Below, piece by piece: positions 11,273-24,900 of a stretch of DNA of 64,000 bases. Position 1 is the first letter of the stretch, and each line of letters opens with the position of its first letter. Under the pieces are notes generated by a model. It was not told where the DNA came from, did not search any database, and worked only from the letters and a program-made list of their open reading frames with translations. Both the position numbers and the translations under genes were made by a program. The stretch is taken from the NCBI GenBank assembly GCA_003342895.1, contig PTFA01000111.1, forward strand, positions 1,958,199 to 2,022,198, given 5' to 3'. Source of the DNA: Casuarius casuarius. Taxonomy: Eukaryota; Chordata; Aves; Casuariiformes; Casuariidae.

Positions 11273-14200
11273 TTTTCTTTTATGACACCTAATGAATAGC
11301 ACCCAAAAAGAGATGACAAACATAATGACCTACTTGGAATTCCGTTATGATCATACCAAACNAGTCTAAGTCCATGTTCTTTCTCTCCTCCTACTGCCCT
11401 GAGTCGTCTGTTCTTGTACTTCCCCAGACTTACCCCACATTGCACTGTCAGTCAAGCAAGGACCGGTNGCTCAAAGAGCTGATCTGCTTGAAAGCTGAGC
11501 GCATTTTGTAGAGTTGCTCTTTAGCTGAATCAGCTCTGTTGACTGGCTTGTTAAAAGAAAAACAGAGCCTATGCTGCTTGCAGAGCATGACCAAAGCAAA
11601 CAAAAGAGAGGCTGACTTTGTTTGTGCTTCTTTTATTAAGTATAATCAGAAAATTGACAATTTCTAGTACTTCCCTGAAACACTTACACGTGCATTGAAA
11701 TGCTCATACATCAAACTGCTCAGTCTGGGGGTGGCCATTCCTCACTCAGATGCTCAAATGACGGGTGGAGCTGTCTCTCAGGTGGTAACTGTGGTGCCTA
11801 TGCATAGGTAAACCTTCTTAGTATAGTCCTGTTTCAAGGGAAAATTCTCCTGATCTCCCAGTTCAAACCAGTTGCCTTTAGAGTTAGGTTTGCACATACA
11901 GCAGTGTGCATACAACTATATTATTTTTCAGCAAAACATTTCTGCTTTGGGAGCTAGACTCAGATTTGCAACATTTTTGTAACCTACTCACATAGCATTT
12001 GTTTTCACTAATCTAAAAGTTAGCATTACTCAAAAAGAGATGAATTCTGTGTTTAAGGTGTTTGTGCTCAAAAATTGTGGTGTGGGGCACTGAGTCAATT
12101 TTTTTGTCAGGCTCAATACAGCATGTAGGAGCATGGAGTGCCACAGCCAGTGCAAGGTCAAGGGACAGGAGGATGTGGTTCCGACTGTGAAAGCCTGGGC
12201 ATTCAATCACTGATATCATCACCAAGTGTTGCTGTAAGTCTGTGGAAGACCTTACTGAAATCTCCTCATGATCATTAATCTAAATGAGAGAGAGAAAATC
12301 TTGGCAAATCCCAGGATTCTGTGAGAAGAAATGCAGTGTTTATAAGCCACATCAAAAGAATAAAATAAGCACTGTATAGTCGACACATTCCTTTTTGTCA
12401 TGGAAGTTCTGCCGCTTTACCACCTATCTATATGATGCTTTAATCTTTTGGGTAAATTCTCACTTGAAATTTCTATTAGAATGATAAGAAAATAAAACAA
12501 GTGGTGCAAAATTTAATACATTTTTGTATTCCTCACTTGTCTCCATCTTATCCGGAGGGCAGATGCTATATAGGCAGACGATGCAAACAGAGATATTGTT
12601 ATGAGTCTGTATCAGGGAGATGTGTGAGATTTTTTAACCGTCTCCCCTAGTAAATGTCTCTTTCTTGGATCTAATTGTAATTCAACAAACATTAGATATT
12701 TTTATTATGAAGAGGTGCTGACAAAAAATAATCAGTAGAGACTCCTGGGCAGCAAAAAAATGGGCAATCATCATTGTGTCTATTTTATTTTAAATGCAAG
12801 TATTCATCTGTAAAGGGTGTGTTGAACACATACATGGACAGCAGAGAGTCAATTTCTAGAAAATGAATGAGCGTCTGAATCTTCTTCAATATTTTTACAC
12901 ACTTGCCAGCAGTTGCTACCAGCTGTATTCCTTTTATGTTAGAGTAAGTAGCAATGGCCAGAAGGCCCTTGCATAGTCTGACATAAACAGAAATGATATC
13001 TCTCAGAACCATAAGAAAATACATTTAACCTAATATGCTTAGTTTGGGAAATCTGTATTTGTCAGCTACAACTGACTCTGTGTTTCAACTGCACCTGTTG
13101 TACTGACATCCTTTAATTTTACACTTTTAAAACTTTGCTTTCACGAGGAATATATATTCCTTACAAGACAGGAATAGATTATAAAGTAAAAAGACTACAG
13201 ACTGAACTGATGCATCTTTCATAAGTTTGCAAAACTTTGTGAAACGTTTATGGGTAAGGGCTTTTAATAAACAAGGTTGTTAAACTATTTAACAGGAAAA
13301 TCATCTCTGACCAGTGAAGTAATAAAATTAGGTAGAACTCACTCAGACAAGCAGGACTTATTGTAAAATTAACAATATTTTCTCAAGAGGAAAGTGTTGA
13401 GAGAGCTACCAAAAAAAGAAAAAGAACCTTTTAGGCAGTGTCTGAGACTTCACTGTAAGTGTGCAGCCACCTTGAGGGTTTTTTTTTTTTTTTTGGACCA
13501 GTTTTAGCCTATACATTAATATAATGAAAACATTAATCAGTGTGATATGACTGTTAGTTCTTATCTAATAGACTGATTATATATGTCTGATAGCAAAATT
13601 AGTAGGTCTAACTAATTAAAGTTAGAAATAACTGTGAAAAATGCTAGATGAATATGAAATACACATATTACGAAGTGTATGTATGCACCTGTGTTAAGAT
13701 CATGTACTCATGCAAAATGAAGAGTAATGTGATATATAGAAATGTCATATGTCTTTTTAAAGTTATTTCAAAATTATAGATTTGTTAAAAGGTCAGTAAG
13801 TTTATATTTTTTACTATAAAATTAATTATTGTTTTAAAAGTGGCAACTGAAAGAGAACGTACTCTTTGATAGAATTTATGTCTCATTTTAATCTCAAGTA
13901 TAGTTTTAGAATAATGAAAAACCTTTTTCTGCAAATGATTTGATTAAAAAAAAAGAATTTCACATCAGTATTCCTTGAATATTTGCAGGAGGGAAATTTC
14001 TTTTTTACAGGTATTTTCAGAAAATGAAATTCAGGCCCACAAGTGAGATTGATTTCATGAGAATATAACATTTGTTAGATGATTAAAAGAAATTGCCTTT
14101 CAGAAGGTGAGGTCATCCAAGCAACAATTACACAGCATGTGATCCAGGTGGCCAATTAGAAGCTCAAATGTCAGATCAGGAGCATCAAGGCAACAGTACA

Positions 14201-15427
14201 ACCACAGAGAGCACTCTGTGATCAGACCATGTGCTGGTATAAATCAGAAACTCAATTACTCTGCATGGAAAACCAATCTACAAAAAGTTCTCTTTTTCTA
14301 GAAAATTATGTAAGCAGTTAAAGAACTGGAAATTATGGATAATAACTGGTATTTTGGACTTGAAAACAGGGATTATAACGAAAGTGGTAATATAACCTTA
14401 ACTATAATAAGCAGAATTCCTTTAATGCAATACATTTTGATAAAATAGAATTTGGTTTTATAAAGCATTTGAATTTGAATAAAACATTTCACAAGAAGAG
14501 ACTTTTTTAAACAACATACCATGAAGGATAGTCATTCTTTTTTTTTTTTCTGACTTCTCAATTTTTATATGCAAACTTTCTTTCAAAAGGATTTAAGATC
14601 ATTAACAAGAGCTTACATTGGCAGTGAGACCATATTTTGCACAGAAGAAAGTCAGAAGTAGCTTCTACAGTGGAAGATTTGGATGAGGCAATGTCTTCCT
14701 CTCAGTCAAAACCGTAATCCCTTTCTTAAGCCTGAAGCNTTCTCTCTTTGCTCACTTCTGGTATGAAAACTCAGTATGCAGGGTCTCTGACCATGAGAAG
14801 TAGAAAAAAAAATAGTGATGTCTTTCTTACTAGCAAGAACAGCACTAACGGCTGATCAGGAAGAATAAGTGTGTTATTTGGAGTACCCTACATATTTCTG
14901 TCTCCTGAAAAATAAAAGGTAACAACATGCTTTTACTTATGAGGAAAATCTATCTCTGAGAATGTCTCCACGTGTTCTTAAAAAGACAGAAAATGATGGA
15001 GACTTATTGAATATTCCACACAATTGTGCAAAATCAGACCTCCAGGCTAACTGCTGTTTATCTTTTTGAAACAGATTTTACAACCTGCTTAGACATATTT
15101 TCGTAAAGTAAATCAGGATGAGAAACAGCTGTACTGTCAGCCACTTCTTCACACCATAGGCACAATTCACACAGTTTGCTTTATTAAACTAGGACATTTT
15201 CATGAGGAAACTGAGGATATGGTGGTTTTCTTCAGCTATCTTTAAGTCATGGCTGACACCAGTTACGCTTGAGGGCAAGACCTAGTCCTACTGCTGTCAG
15301 GAAAAATTCTAAACACTTCAATTTATATACAAAAATATTTTATATACTCAGAAATTCATCTTGAATGCATTTGTTCTATGTGGGGATGTATTGGTTGAAG
15401 CTGCAGGGGACCTATGCTATGACATAC
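11273..15427. other. Mostly unique AT-rich DNA
   Basis: No transposon is recognised. Poly-T occurs at 13479-13494. A GC-richer patch with an open minus-strand frame lies at about 12013-12225, and another minus-strand open frame at 12785-13024; both could hide exons but lack clear paired splice sites. A segment at 14100-14290 resembles conserved noncoding DNA in composition and is discussed among the findings. Confidence 0.45.
13479..13494. repeat. Poly-T run, 16 bases
   Basis: A T homopolymer. Confidence 0.85.
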
Positions 15428-15574
15428 TGTTCTGTCTATGAAGTATTGCTGGTTTTTGGCAAAATCCCATACTAGTGNTTTAATCATTCTCAGAAACTCG
15501 GGTTCTGTCAGAAGTAAATGAATTGCTGTTGTTGCGTATCGAGCAACAACAGATGGTATTTTCTCTTGTCGAAC
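15428..15574 (-). other. Exon-like block, best host-gene candidate
   Basis: On the minus strand, the acceptor 'tttgtattataacttccag' is followed by 147 bases (49 codons, phase 0 at both ends) and the donor-like GTATGT. The open frame starts VRQEKIPSVVARYATTAIHL and ends DFAKNQQYFIDRT, with one N inside. It has an amphipathic-helix look with a balanced mix of charged and hydrophobic residues, unlike most spurious frames here. It lies inside a 98-codon frame at 15356-15652. The family is not recognised. It joins the block at 17269-17339 in phase. Confidence 0.35.
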
Positions 15575-17268
15575 CTGGAAGTTATAATACAAATAAGGGA
15601 CAGTAAAGCATATACCCCAGCAAAGCACAAACCCAAATGGATGAAAATTCATGTATAAACTGTAGTCATAGTTGTTTCTGCTCAGTTACATACTCTTTTC
15701 AGAAGCAGGTAAATGCCTTGTTGCCTGAATCATCTTTCTGCTGTTTCTTGAATATTAGTCTCTCTGCTTAAAGGTTAATTGGTCAAAACTGTTCTCGACT
15801 TCAGCTGAATTTCGCCCTTATTTAGTGGCTTACCAAATCAAGCAAAGCTACTTTGATTTTTTCCAGTAGTCACTTCCATTGTCTATCAGATAATGTCTAC
15901 TTCTTTTATCAGACAAATTCAATGCTAGTATGCTTTTTCTTACATTGCTTCAAAACAAGTGTTAAATCCCCACAAACAGACATTGTGTAACACAAGATAA
16001 CATGACCATCATAGACACCTTTTCTCTGCTAGGAAGAGAGACAGTTAATGAATATAAACAGAGATTTGAGCTGATCTAATATTGTCATTGTGTAATACTA
16101 CTAAAGCACTGATTTAATTTTCTCTGTCTGACCTTTACTGCCAAAATACTCTCATATTAATTACTGGAAAGGTGAGATAGATACTGTTTCCCTGTTCAGT
16201 TCAGAATCAGCGTTGAAAGTTTCTTTCTTCACCAAAAGAGGCAAATCTCTCTTTTTATTTCTTTTCATCATCACAGTTCTTCACAAAGTTTAAATGTATC
16301 ATTATGCGGAGATGTTTGTTCTGAGAGCCATGCATATATTTCTCAAACTTACTATTGCTTGTCTATTGTGATACAAAGACACAGTGGCAAGTAGGGAGCC
16401 TATAATGAGGCCAAAGACACTACAGTTAAAAACAATAAATCACTCATCGATCATTAGTGAACTGGTATATAAAATTATTGACTTTATCTAATTTTTTTCT
16501 AATTATATTTCAGCTCTCACTTCCTGAATAATTCCTATGCTAATGCTACCCTAAAGATGGGTTGTTTGAAGATGAGTTGTTTGCTCCAGTGCCCGTGCAA
16601 AATAGCCCTGAATCTTGCAGCAGCAATTAGGTAATGGAATGCAGAAATTGTTATGCAATTTTGAACAGCTGATGATAGTCAATGAAAGTAACAGACCCCA
16701 GTACTCACATGGAATCATGTGATTAAAAATGGATATTAAATGAATGAACTATCAAATCTGAAAGTGTTGTTATTTTGCAGCTTCTTTTATTTTCCTGTTG
16801 TGTTTCTTTATGTGTGTAGGTGTGTGTGTATTAGACATAAATGATAGCTCTGTGTGATATTGCAATATTGATACTGGGCAAGAGAGGGCACCTTTCACTG
16901 CCTCAGGCATAACAGAAGCCAAAACTTTCATGTGTAATCTATCACCTCTCAGTGATTTTGATTCCAGTTTCTTCCCATGTGGCTGTTGCAGTCATGGCCT
17001 GTGTGTGTGCTACTTCTTTGTGCATATGCTTTTTAATATGCAGATTAGCATATTAAAATAAAGATTCTTTCCTTCTACTTAGTAACACAACAAAATGTGA
17101 TGGAAAATCTCAGCTGACCCTGAATCAAATGGTTATGGATCACCTTATAACATAATAGCCAGGAAAACTGAAACTTAACAAAGGCAGACTTATCTTGTCC
17201 CGGGCACATAATTTCTCCAATATGATGAAATCAGAACTTTACCATAGTTGTAGTTATAAAAGCCTTAC

Positions 17269-17339
17269 CACTGAAAGAGGCACAAGAAGTATCTCCCCAT
17301 GTTTTACATAGCAGTAGGCAACAGCTATTTCCACCTGTA
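17269..17339 (-). other. Exon-like block in a putative chain
   Basis: On the minus strand, 71 bases lie between a weak acceptor (attctaag) and a strong donor (GTAAGG). The frame that links with its neighbours enters in phase 1 and leaves in phase 0, giving VEIAVAYCYVKHGEILLVPL. A second frame is also open across a longer acceptor choice, so the assignment is uncertain. Confidence 0.22.
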
Positions 17340-17927
17340 CTTAGAATCATTAAAACCGTTACTTCAAAACTGCCAAAGTTTAGAAAATTCAAGACACTAA
17401 TCACAAATAATTTGCTATGTTTCTTTGTCATCTTTGTTGTGAATATGATAATTACAGCCTTTGACTTGTACGTAATCAAATGTATAAGGACAACACAGAG
17501 AATTTCACTGAATTTGCTTNGGGATTGGTTAAAGAAGTGGATGAAAAAGAATTCCACAGTTGAAAGGTTTATTTATTCATTATATATAAATGGAAAATTC
17601 AGATTCAAACCAAGGTCACTTCATAATGCTCACACATATAATTTTCCACAATTATGAGGCATCCTGACAGGAGACCAAAATTTCTAAACATGTTGATCCA
17701 AACACTAAAGTTTTAAAAAAAAATTTGCCTTACAGGAGAGATATATGATATGAAATATTTATTGACTTGTGATTCCAAGTAACTACAAATAAAATTAATA
17801 GTCCTGTATGAAACAGCAACAGAATGAGACTGATTGGGAGTGGTTTACAGGATGCTTATGCTGAAACTTTCTTGTCCTGTTTGTCAGTCTTATAAGAAGA
17901 CAGCTGTGACTCATGTGCCACCATTAC

Positions 17928-18035
17928 ATCTTGTTCCATCCTTTGATTCAGTTTGGGAAAAGCTTTTGATTGACATCAGAGCCTCATTGATCAGATAATT
18001 CTTGACTCTATCTACATTATCACCTTGATTGATTA
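17928..18035 (-). other. Exon-like block in a putative chain
   Basis: On the minus strand, 108 bases are open in one frame, preceded by 'catttctaataactgaag' and followed by the donor-like GTAATG. The frame contains GDNVDRVKNYLINEALMSIK and FSQTESKDGTR. It enters and leaves in phase 1, compatible with the blocks on either side. The gene is unrecognised. The acceptor is only moderate. Confidence 0.22.
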
Positions 18036-18345
18036 CTTCAGTTATTAGAAATGGCAAGAATCACATCTATTCTGTAATCACTTCCCTGTCAACAGTATCC
18101 ATAGCAGAAAGCACAAAAGGACTGGTACCTAATGAAGGATCCCAACTAATCACTTGGAAACTTTTTAGAGATTAAATTACACAATACGGTAAAAAAAATG
18201 TCAGTATAACAATCTCAAACCAGAATCAAACACTTCAGAAGAACTTTGAAATATTCTTACTACCTTTGAAATGTACACTTGAGAGTTGTTCACTGCAGAC
18301 TTCTTTCAGGCTGAAAAAACTGTATGACTTGCCGGAATGAAAAGG

Positions 18346-18360
18346 AAAAAAAAAAAAAAA
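18346..18360. repeat. Poly-A run, 15 bases
   Basis: An A homopolymer in noncoding sequence between two exon-like blocks. Confidence 0.8.
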
Positions 18361-18616
18361 CACCTTCTTAGTTTCTGCATGGGAGTCACGTATGTGTGTA
18401 TTACTACCTTAAACAGATTCAAACTTTGTATAAAACATTCTTTTCCAAAGTAACAATAAAACACAAAATATGTGAAGACCCCCATTATGGTGGAGGGAGC
18501 TCAGTATTGAAGAGAAAGTTAAATTCATAAGCCTACACACATGCTCCCACTATGTGAAGTTCACATGGATTCAGAGAGGGCCTGCATTTTATTTATTATT
18601 TGTACTGCATTTTTAC

Positions 18617-18695
18617 AATACCTTTGTATTTCTAAGGCTTGTTCTGCCATTCTCAGAATAAATATGAAATCAAAGATTGCCTCTGCTCCCCAAAA
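18617..18695 (-). other. Exon-like block in a putative chain
   Basis: On the minus strand, 79 bases run from a weak acceptor (ctttaactatgag) to the donor-like GTAAAA; a second donor, GTATTG, lies 5 bases earlier. The frame starts in phase 0 and gives FWGAEAIFDFIFILRMAEQA then LEIQRY. It enters in the phase left by the block at 19084-19163. Confidence 0.25.
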
Positions 18696-19083
18696 CTCAT
18701 AGTTAAAGCATATGATAATCAATAACAGATATATAAATACAAACAAAATAACAATGAGATTTTCATATACATGAGATATGTTCATCACAGTGTATCATGA
18801 GTTTTTGCAGGAATCCTATAGGTGGTAAATTTAAGAGGTTTTGAAGGTTTCTTTGAAGATTTTTAGAACAGGTGTTCCAGACTTGCTGATAAACATGCTA
18901 TTTTTAGAACTATTGCAGAAGTCATCCTGCTAGGCATGAGTAGAAACTCACTATAAAGACTCTCTGCCTGTCACCTTCCTCAAATCTTTTATATTTATAT
19001 GTACTTATAGTGAATGCTCTGCATAGTGTGGCTAACCCTAAAAATAAAATATTTTACTGAAGTAAAGGACAACGATAGACTAC

Positions 19084-19163
19084 CTGTTGCTGAATTTTAG
19101 CACACCATTTTTTTCTAAATGGTAATACAACATTAACAAAACTACAATCTAAACCATTGAATG
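19084..19163 (-). other. Exon-like block with strong splice signals
   Basis: On the minus strand, a very good acceptor (tgtattttttcatctacag) is followed by 80 bases and the donor GTAGTC after CAACAG. The open frame enters with a split codon (phase 1) and leaves in phase 0, giving FNGLDCSFVNVVLPFRKKWC then AKIQQQ. The signals are the best of the set. The protein is not recognised. Confidence 0.3.
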
Positions 19164-21696
19164 CTGTAGATGAAAAAATACAAACAGAACAAACAGCAAC
19201 TCCACTCCACAAAAGGCAAATTGTATTATTTCTGTGAAAAGTAGCATAGCGTATATACATCTTCTTTGTCAGTGATAGTCAGAAATTGCCTCCCTTACCC
19301 CAAAAAAAGACCAGAGAAATGCTGAATGGTAGAAGGTCTAAAAATGGAAGTATATGCATAGAAAATCTTTTGGGGACAGCTTTATGGAGAAGTATGTCAG
19401 GGTTTTCAGTCTGTTTCTGATACCTGTATCAGAAACATCTTGTTGTTCTAAAGCTAGCAAAGAATTTAACTCCAGGTATATGAAATGCCAAACTTCAGAG
19501 TGTAACCAGTGTATGGCATCAGCATTACTTATACAGACTGCAATGCACCTAAATTAGGCACTCACTGCAGGCATTTGATAAAATGGTGACAGCAAGGACC
19601 ATACACCCTCTCTTTCCTCCTTCCCAAGTATCTCAAAGTTTAGAGTACTCAACTTCTAAAAGAGCAAACAGTTCTAGAAACTTGGACCAACCAGAAAGTC
19701 AAGGTCTTTCATATTGAATGATTTGCTTTAAGATTGAATTGAATTCTTTCATTAATTCATCCTCTGACTCAAGTATCCTCATATGTCTGGCTGCAGAATG
19801 CCTTCACTAGGAAGCTGGACGATATTTTTTCTCCAGAATTCCCCAGCACAACAGCTCGGCTGCCACCAGAGGTGTGGCTTCAAATCTCTTTACTGAGGAC
19901 TAAGAGCTTCTAGTCTCCCACTTCCAAGGCAAATCTTATTGCTAATAGTCTATGATCACTACACAAGCTACCCAGTTCCTGTAAGCAGAAGCTTGTAATT
20001 CTAATTATGGCTGACTTCTTGGGGTTGTCTATGAAGAAATTTCCCAGGGTCTGGCTTTCTCCACGGATGAGTTAAGCTGCCTCTCCACCCAAGCTAGCTT
20101 TCCAGGAAAGCTCCAGACAGCTGATAGCTGCCTATCTTCACAAAGGAGCTATTTCTAAGCAGGGAAGGTCTGGAAATGTTTGGCAAACTGGAATCTCCTT
20201 ATTAAATTCAGTTACTTACAGAGCAAGGCTGTTCTGGAAAGCAGACAGTGTAGATTGCTATCTTGGACTTCAGATGTTTTGCCTATGCCCTCCCTGCCTC
20301 CTCCAGAAGCTCCAAAAGCACATTGAACTTATGGCATTAACACAACAAAAATTTAGGCAAATCCAGAATCTAACACTCCTTAAAAAGCCACACAGAATCT
20401 TTACTTTCAAATAGACTTTCTCAAAGTAGTGACTGACTACCAGTTAAACAGAAAGCAAATTAAGATTTTTTTTTATTTAAATACCAAAACAAAAGGTCCT
20501 ACCCTGGAAATGAAAGCTGCCAGACTCACCACAAATTTTTTTCAAGGGACATTATTTTTATTATTGATTTTATGTATTGGGAACTCCTATGCATAGACAT
20601 GTTTTGGAAAGGTGAATTTTGCTTAATATGCACAAATATTCTTAACATAACATTGCATTTCCTATTCTTAAATTAACATTCCCTAACTTACGACACTTGA
20701 TCATCTATTAACAGGAACAAATGTTGACAAGAAGTTTGTAAACAAAAGAAAAACTGCTTTGCTTTTTCTTTAATGGACAGAACTTCTGAAGTCACCCTCA
20801 TATAAAATGAAATATTGAAAAGGTCCAATGTGCAATGAAAAAATAAAAAGTTAAAGATTTGTAAACTGGCCCTGAGAACTCATTTTTATTCACAAAAATA
20901 GGTCTAATGGAAAATTTGTATCAAACATTCTCTGGTTTGACTGCATGCAAGTTTAAGGTGGATGTTCTGAAATGTAAATATATTTGTTCTTCCTCAATAG
21001 TAGAAATTCTGAATTATTCCAATCCTAACCACATCCACAATATTTCCATGCTCCACTTAAATTTTAAAAGAAGTAGATTTAAAGTTACATAAGATCCATA
21101 TTTATCTACAAATTAAAAGCTGTTCTTCGCAGGCATCACATACTACTTCATTTGTCCTGATTTAAGATTTTCATTTTTAAACAAACATTAAATCATAAAT
21201 CCAAGAATATTTTCAAAAGTTTCATTTGAAGACTTTTGTTCTATTTTGATCTTAAGAACTTCATTAAATTATTTACAAAGTAGTTATAATTAATACAGTT
21301 ATTTAGAACTGGAAAAGACAATCTGTTCTTAAATTTACAATAACAATTATTTTCAGCTACACATTAAGCATACAATGTAGATTAAAAAAATAATAATAAT
21401 TTCACAAGGTCATTTCCATCCACTCGTTTTGTTCTCTGATAACTTTGGTTTTACTGGAATAGTTTTAGGAGCAAACTACTGTTTTACATGAACGAGACTA
21501 ATAATGTCTGATCCATAAATGTTAAATGATATTTTTCATTATTTACTGTATGCATTGGCAAACTGAAGAATGTCTTGTTACTTATAAATGATGATCTTTA
21601 CTTGTAGAAGTAGCTCTAGTATCTGTGTTACATTATTTAAGTTAGGTATTTCAACACTTTCATATGCATCAGGTGGTAAAGTAAGAAACTTGCACA
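19164..21696. other. Unannotated, with a GC-richer patch
   Basis: No transposon is recognised. About 19780-20340 is GC-richer than its surroundings but has no long open frame. On the minus strand it holds a very good acceptor and donor (GTAAGT) only 14 bases apart, at 20220-20233. Downstream the sequence returns to strongly AT-rich unique DNA. Confidence 0.45.
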
Positions 21697-21975
21697 TGAT
21701 CATGGAACCTAGGGACCTTTGGATGGTATCTAGTGCAGCTCTCTATCCCAAGGCAACCTTATGTCATTCTTGGCAGATGTTGGCCTAATCTATCTTAAAT
21801 ATCTTCAGTGATGGAGATTACACAATGCCCTTCAGCAAGCTTTTCTAGTGCTTCTCTGTTCACATTGTCAGAACATGCTTCCTAATATCTAAAAAAGTGT
21901 TCCTGTCTTAACATCTTCCTAACATCTTTAAGTCTTCCTATTGCTTATAAGTTTAAGTATCAGGACAGTTGGCAT
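21697..21975 (-). mobile_element. Old CR1/L3-like LINE 3' end
   Basis: On the plus strand this is the inverted 3' end of a CR1-superfamily LINE of the kind shared across amniotes: 'atcatggaacctagggacct', 'ggatggtatctagtgcagct', then 'gatggagattacacaatgcc' and 'gcttcctaatatct'. Order and spacing fit the family 3' end, but the copy is heavily diverged. No coding remnant is visible. Confidence 0.72.
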
Positions 21976-24900
21976 CACAGAAACAGTTTATATGCATCTA
22001 GAATACGAATAGCATGCATCAGGTGATGGAATGTACTGATAAAAGCTATTTTTTATCCCACTCAGACATCATATTATTCATTGAATGTTTAACCTTATGG
22101 TCTTCAAAGTGAAGATGTATATTTTAAATAGCATTAAAACAAAGTATTATGAATAAGCAACATGAAAACAAGTTTGTTCTAAGATAAACAAATTCAATTT
22201 CACTGAGGTTAGTTTTAAGTGCACATGTGAAGTAAGCACAAGAGCCCTATTGCCTTCTCTGGAGTTGGGCTTGCTTACCACAAATGGCAGTTTAGCCTAT
22301 CACCTTCTAAAGACAGCATATGGGTCCTTTTTACCATTCTTTATCACTTAAAAGTAAGTCTTGCCTCTGATAAATAGACTTATCATTCAAGTCAGTTGGC
22401 AAAGTTAGCATTTTGTTCTTCCTTAGCTAAAAATTGATTTTTAGAGTGTTTTGGAAAATAAATAAATAAAAATCTTCAAACCCCAGGACATCTTGAATGT
22501 CAATGGAGTACTTAGGTCTCATCGAGTAAACACTCTCCTTGTATACAGATATCAGAGTCTGCGCATCTGACCTATTTAGATATCTAAGTTAGAGAGCGCT
22601 GATTTTCAACCCTAGGTGTGCCTGTTTCTCTCCAGTATATACCAGGGTATATAAATGACAATGTCAGACATAAACACATACATTTATATAAGCGCTGCTC
22701 TCATACCCACAATGAACTGAGGAATAATGGCAGAATACCAGTATGAGTGAAACTAATTTGGGAAAAAAAGTATAGGAGGGATTTTGCATTAGCCTTTACT
22801 AAAAATGAAAGTAATGATGGTAAATTTTCTTTTTTGATTTAGAATTGTTCTGACATATGTCATTTCCTGTAGTTTGCTTTTTTCTTTCCTAATTAATTAT
22901 TGCTTGCATTATCTATCCTTTTTTTCTCTCTAAAGGATCTTTGTTTTCCATACTACAAGTACACTTTCTTATATCTCTGCATTTCTGATTTCAAAAATTC
23001 TTGGTTCCAGCAAGAGTGTATGGAGATATAGCAAAGTTCATTTCTCTCCCAGGCTGGTAAGACCATATTAGGTCACATCTCAGAAGAACCATTACTGTGG
23101 TACCACAACCAAGCAATTTATTACCAAGGGTACTTCCTTTAGGGCTGTGCTCAATTTATCAGAAAGTAAACACCAAATAGTTGAATGTGGCAACACTAAA
23201 TTTTGCCACACTTAACTCCCATTGTGGAACTCCGTCTAAATGATTTGCTCAAACTCATTCAAGGTGTTAATGCCAAACTTTGAAAACAGTCCTGATATTC
23301 CGAGATTTCGCCAATTCCTTTATCATGAGCCTGTAATATATACTTCAGAGCAATAAGACGACTTTGCATGACAGCCATTCCTTAATGGAAGACTTGCTTA
23401 CTGTAGTATGAAATAATTGTTATAGACCAAAAGATCAAAGTCCTTAATTTATTAGACNTATCTAAATGACTCCACCACAGAGACTATTCCCAGTGGAGCT
23501 AATGTTTGTGTTTACAGAATTTGGATCAAAGTGAACACTTTACGTTAAGTTCTGTATTAAATCTACAAGTGTTTTTGTGCCATGTCATGAGTCAGAAGAC
23601 AAGGAGTGACAGGAATTTCTCCTTGTCTATTAGTCCTGCAACCTTGAACTTTAAAGCAGACTGAACAAAGGATTTGGAAGACTGTATAAATTACACATTT
23701 TTACTGGAAACTACATACTGTGCAACAGATGCTTATTCAAATGTAACCTGATTTTTTTCTTTAGAGCATAATTTCAAGATTAATTCTATTCATTTGCTTC
23801 AGTAACTCAGCAATGAGTCATCTTCCCATTGTCTGGTCTGTATTACTTATGATTCCTCACTACAGTAAAAGGGAACAAATTGGTTGCTAGAATCTTTGTG
23901 AGAGAAGAATATCTGCATCACTTATTCAGCAAAGAAAAAATATTGAGCAAAGTAATTGCTGCGTCCTGGGAGGTAGTAGTTCTTTAATAGTACTATTCTA
24001 ACTTCACTAGAGACCAAGTGAATGTCAAAAACTTCACTTTATTGTCAAATTCAGTTTCCTCATCATTTCCTAAGATCCTAGGAAAATGTCAAGTAAATCC
24101 AACACAATTAGAGGTATCCTTGACAGAAAGGCCAAACTATTCTCCCTCAAGAAGTTATTAAAAGAACATTATAGAGGCAGTTTGCTCAGTACCTGTGGAA
24201 AATTGATAGCTTGTACTTCACATGTTCTTAAACTGAATAAAAAAATTACTCTTGGCAAGGAGAGCCTGGAGGTTGATGCCAGAAGCATACAATGTGATGT
24301 GGATTCAGTAACGCAGGATGCTTTCATGTCAAACACATATTTAGGTAAATTATTTGTGGCAAGCACACTTCACTACTGGTGTCACAGAGCCCCTCAACTC
24401 AATGACTTAAATAGGTTCTTAAAATGAAAAGAAAAAGAGGGAAAGTACTTTGCAACTGAATTTTCTTTTCAAAAAGATACCAAGCAATTTCAATACTTAC
24501 ACTTTGTAATTATTTTAATGTCATAATAAATAACAGATATGTTCCCATATGTTCTTCCTGAAGGAATTAATGATTTAGGCTGAGCTATAATATGCTTTGA
24601 CATTACAGCAGGAAATTTTTTTTAAATCTGAGATTTAGGTGTCCTAGACTTTCCACTTAATGGAATTCTACTAAGTGGAATTGGGCATGTTATTTGACAC
24701 TTGAAGTAATATCCTACTTTGGGTCATAATATTCTTGCCAAGAAAAAAGGTCTAATTTAAATCTGATATTTCTAGGGGGAAAATGTTTAAAGCTTTATGA
24801 AGCTATTTTATAAGCCAAAAGTAGCTTGATAAAGTATAGGCTGCATTTACTTGTTTGTCAGGGAACCACTAAACAAGATATTTTTACTAGCAATAAGACT

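Noticed and set aside
24086..24427. 113-codon plus-strand frame as a gene
   Set aside because: No recognisable domain, no splice or promoter context, and an overlapping open frame on the minus strand.
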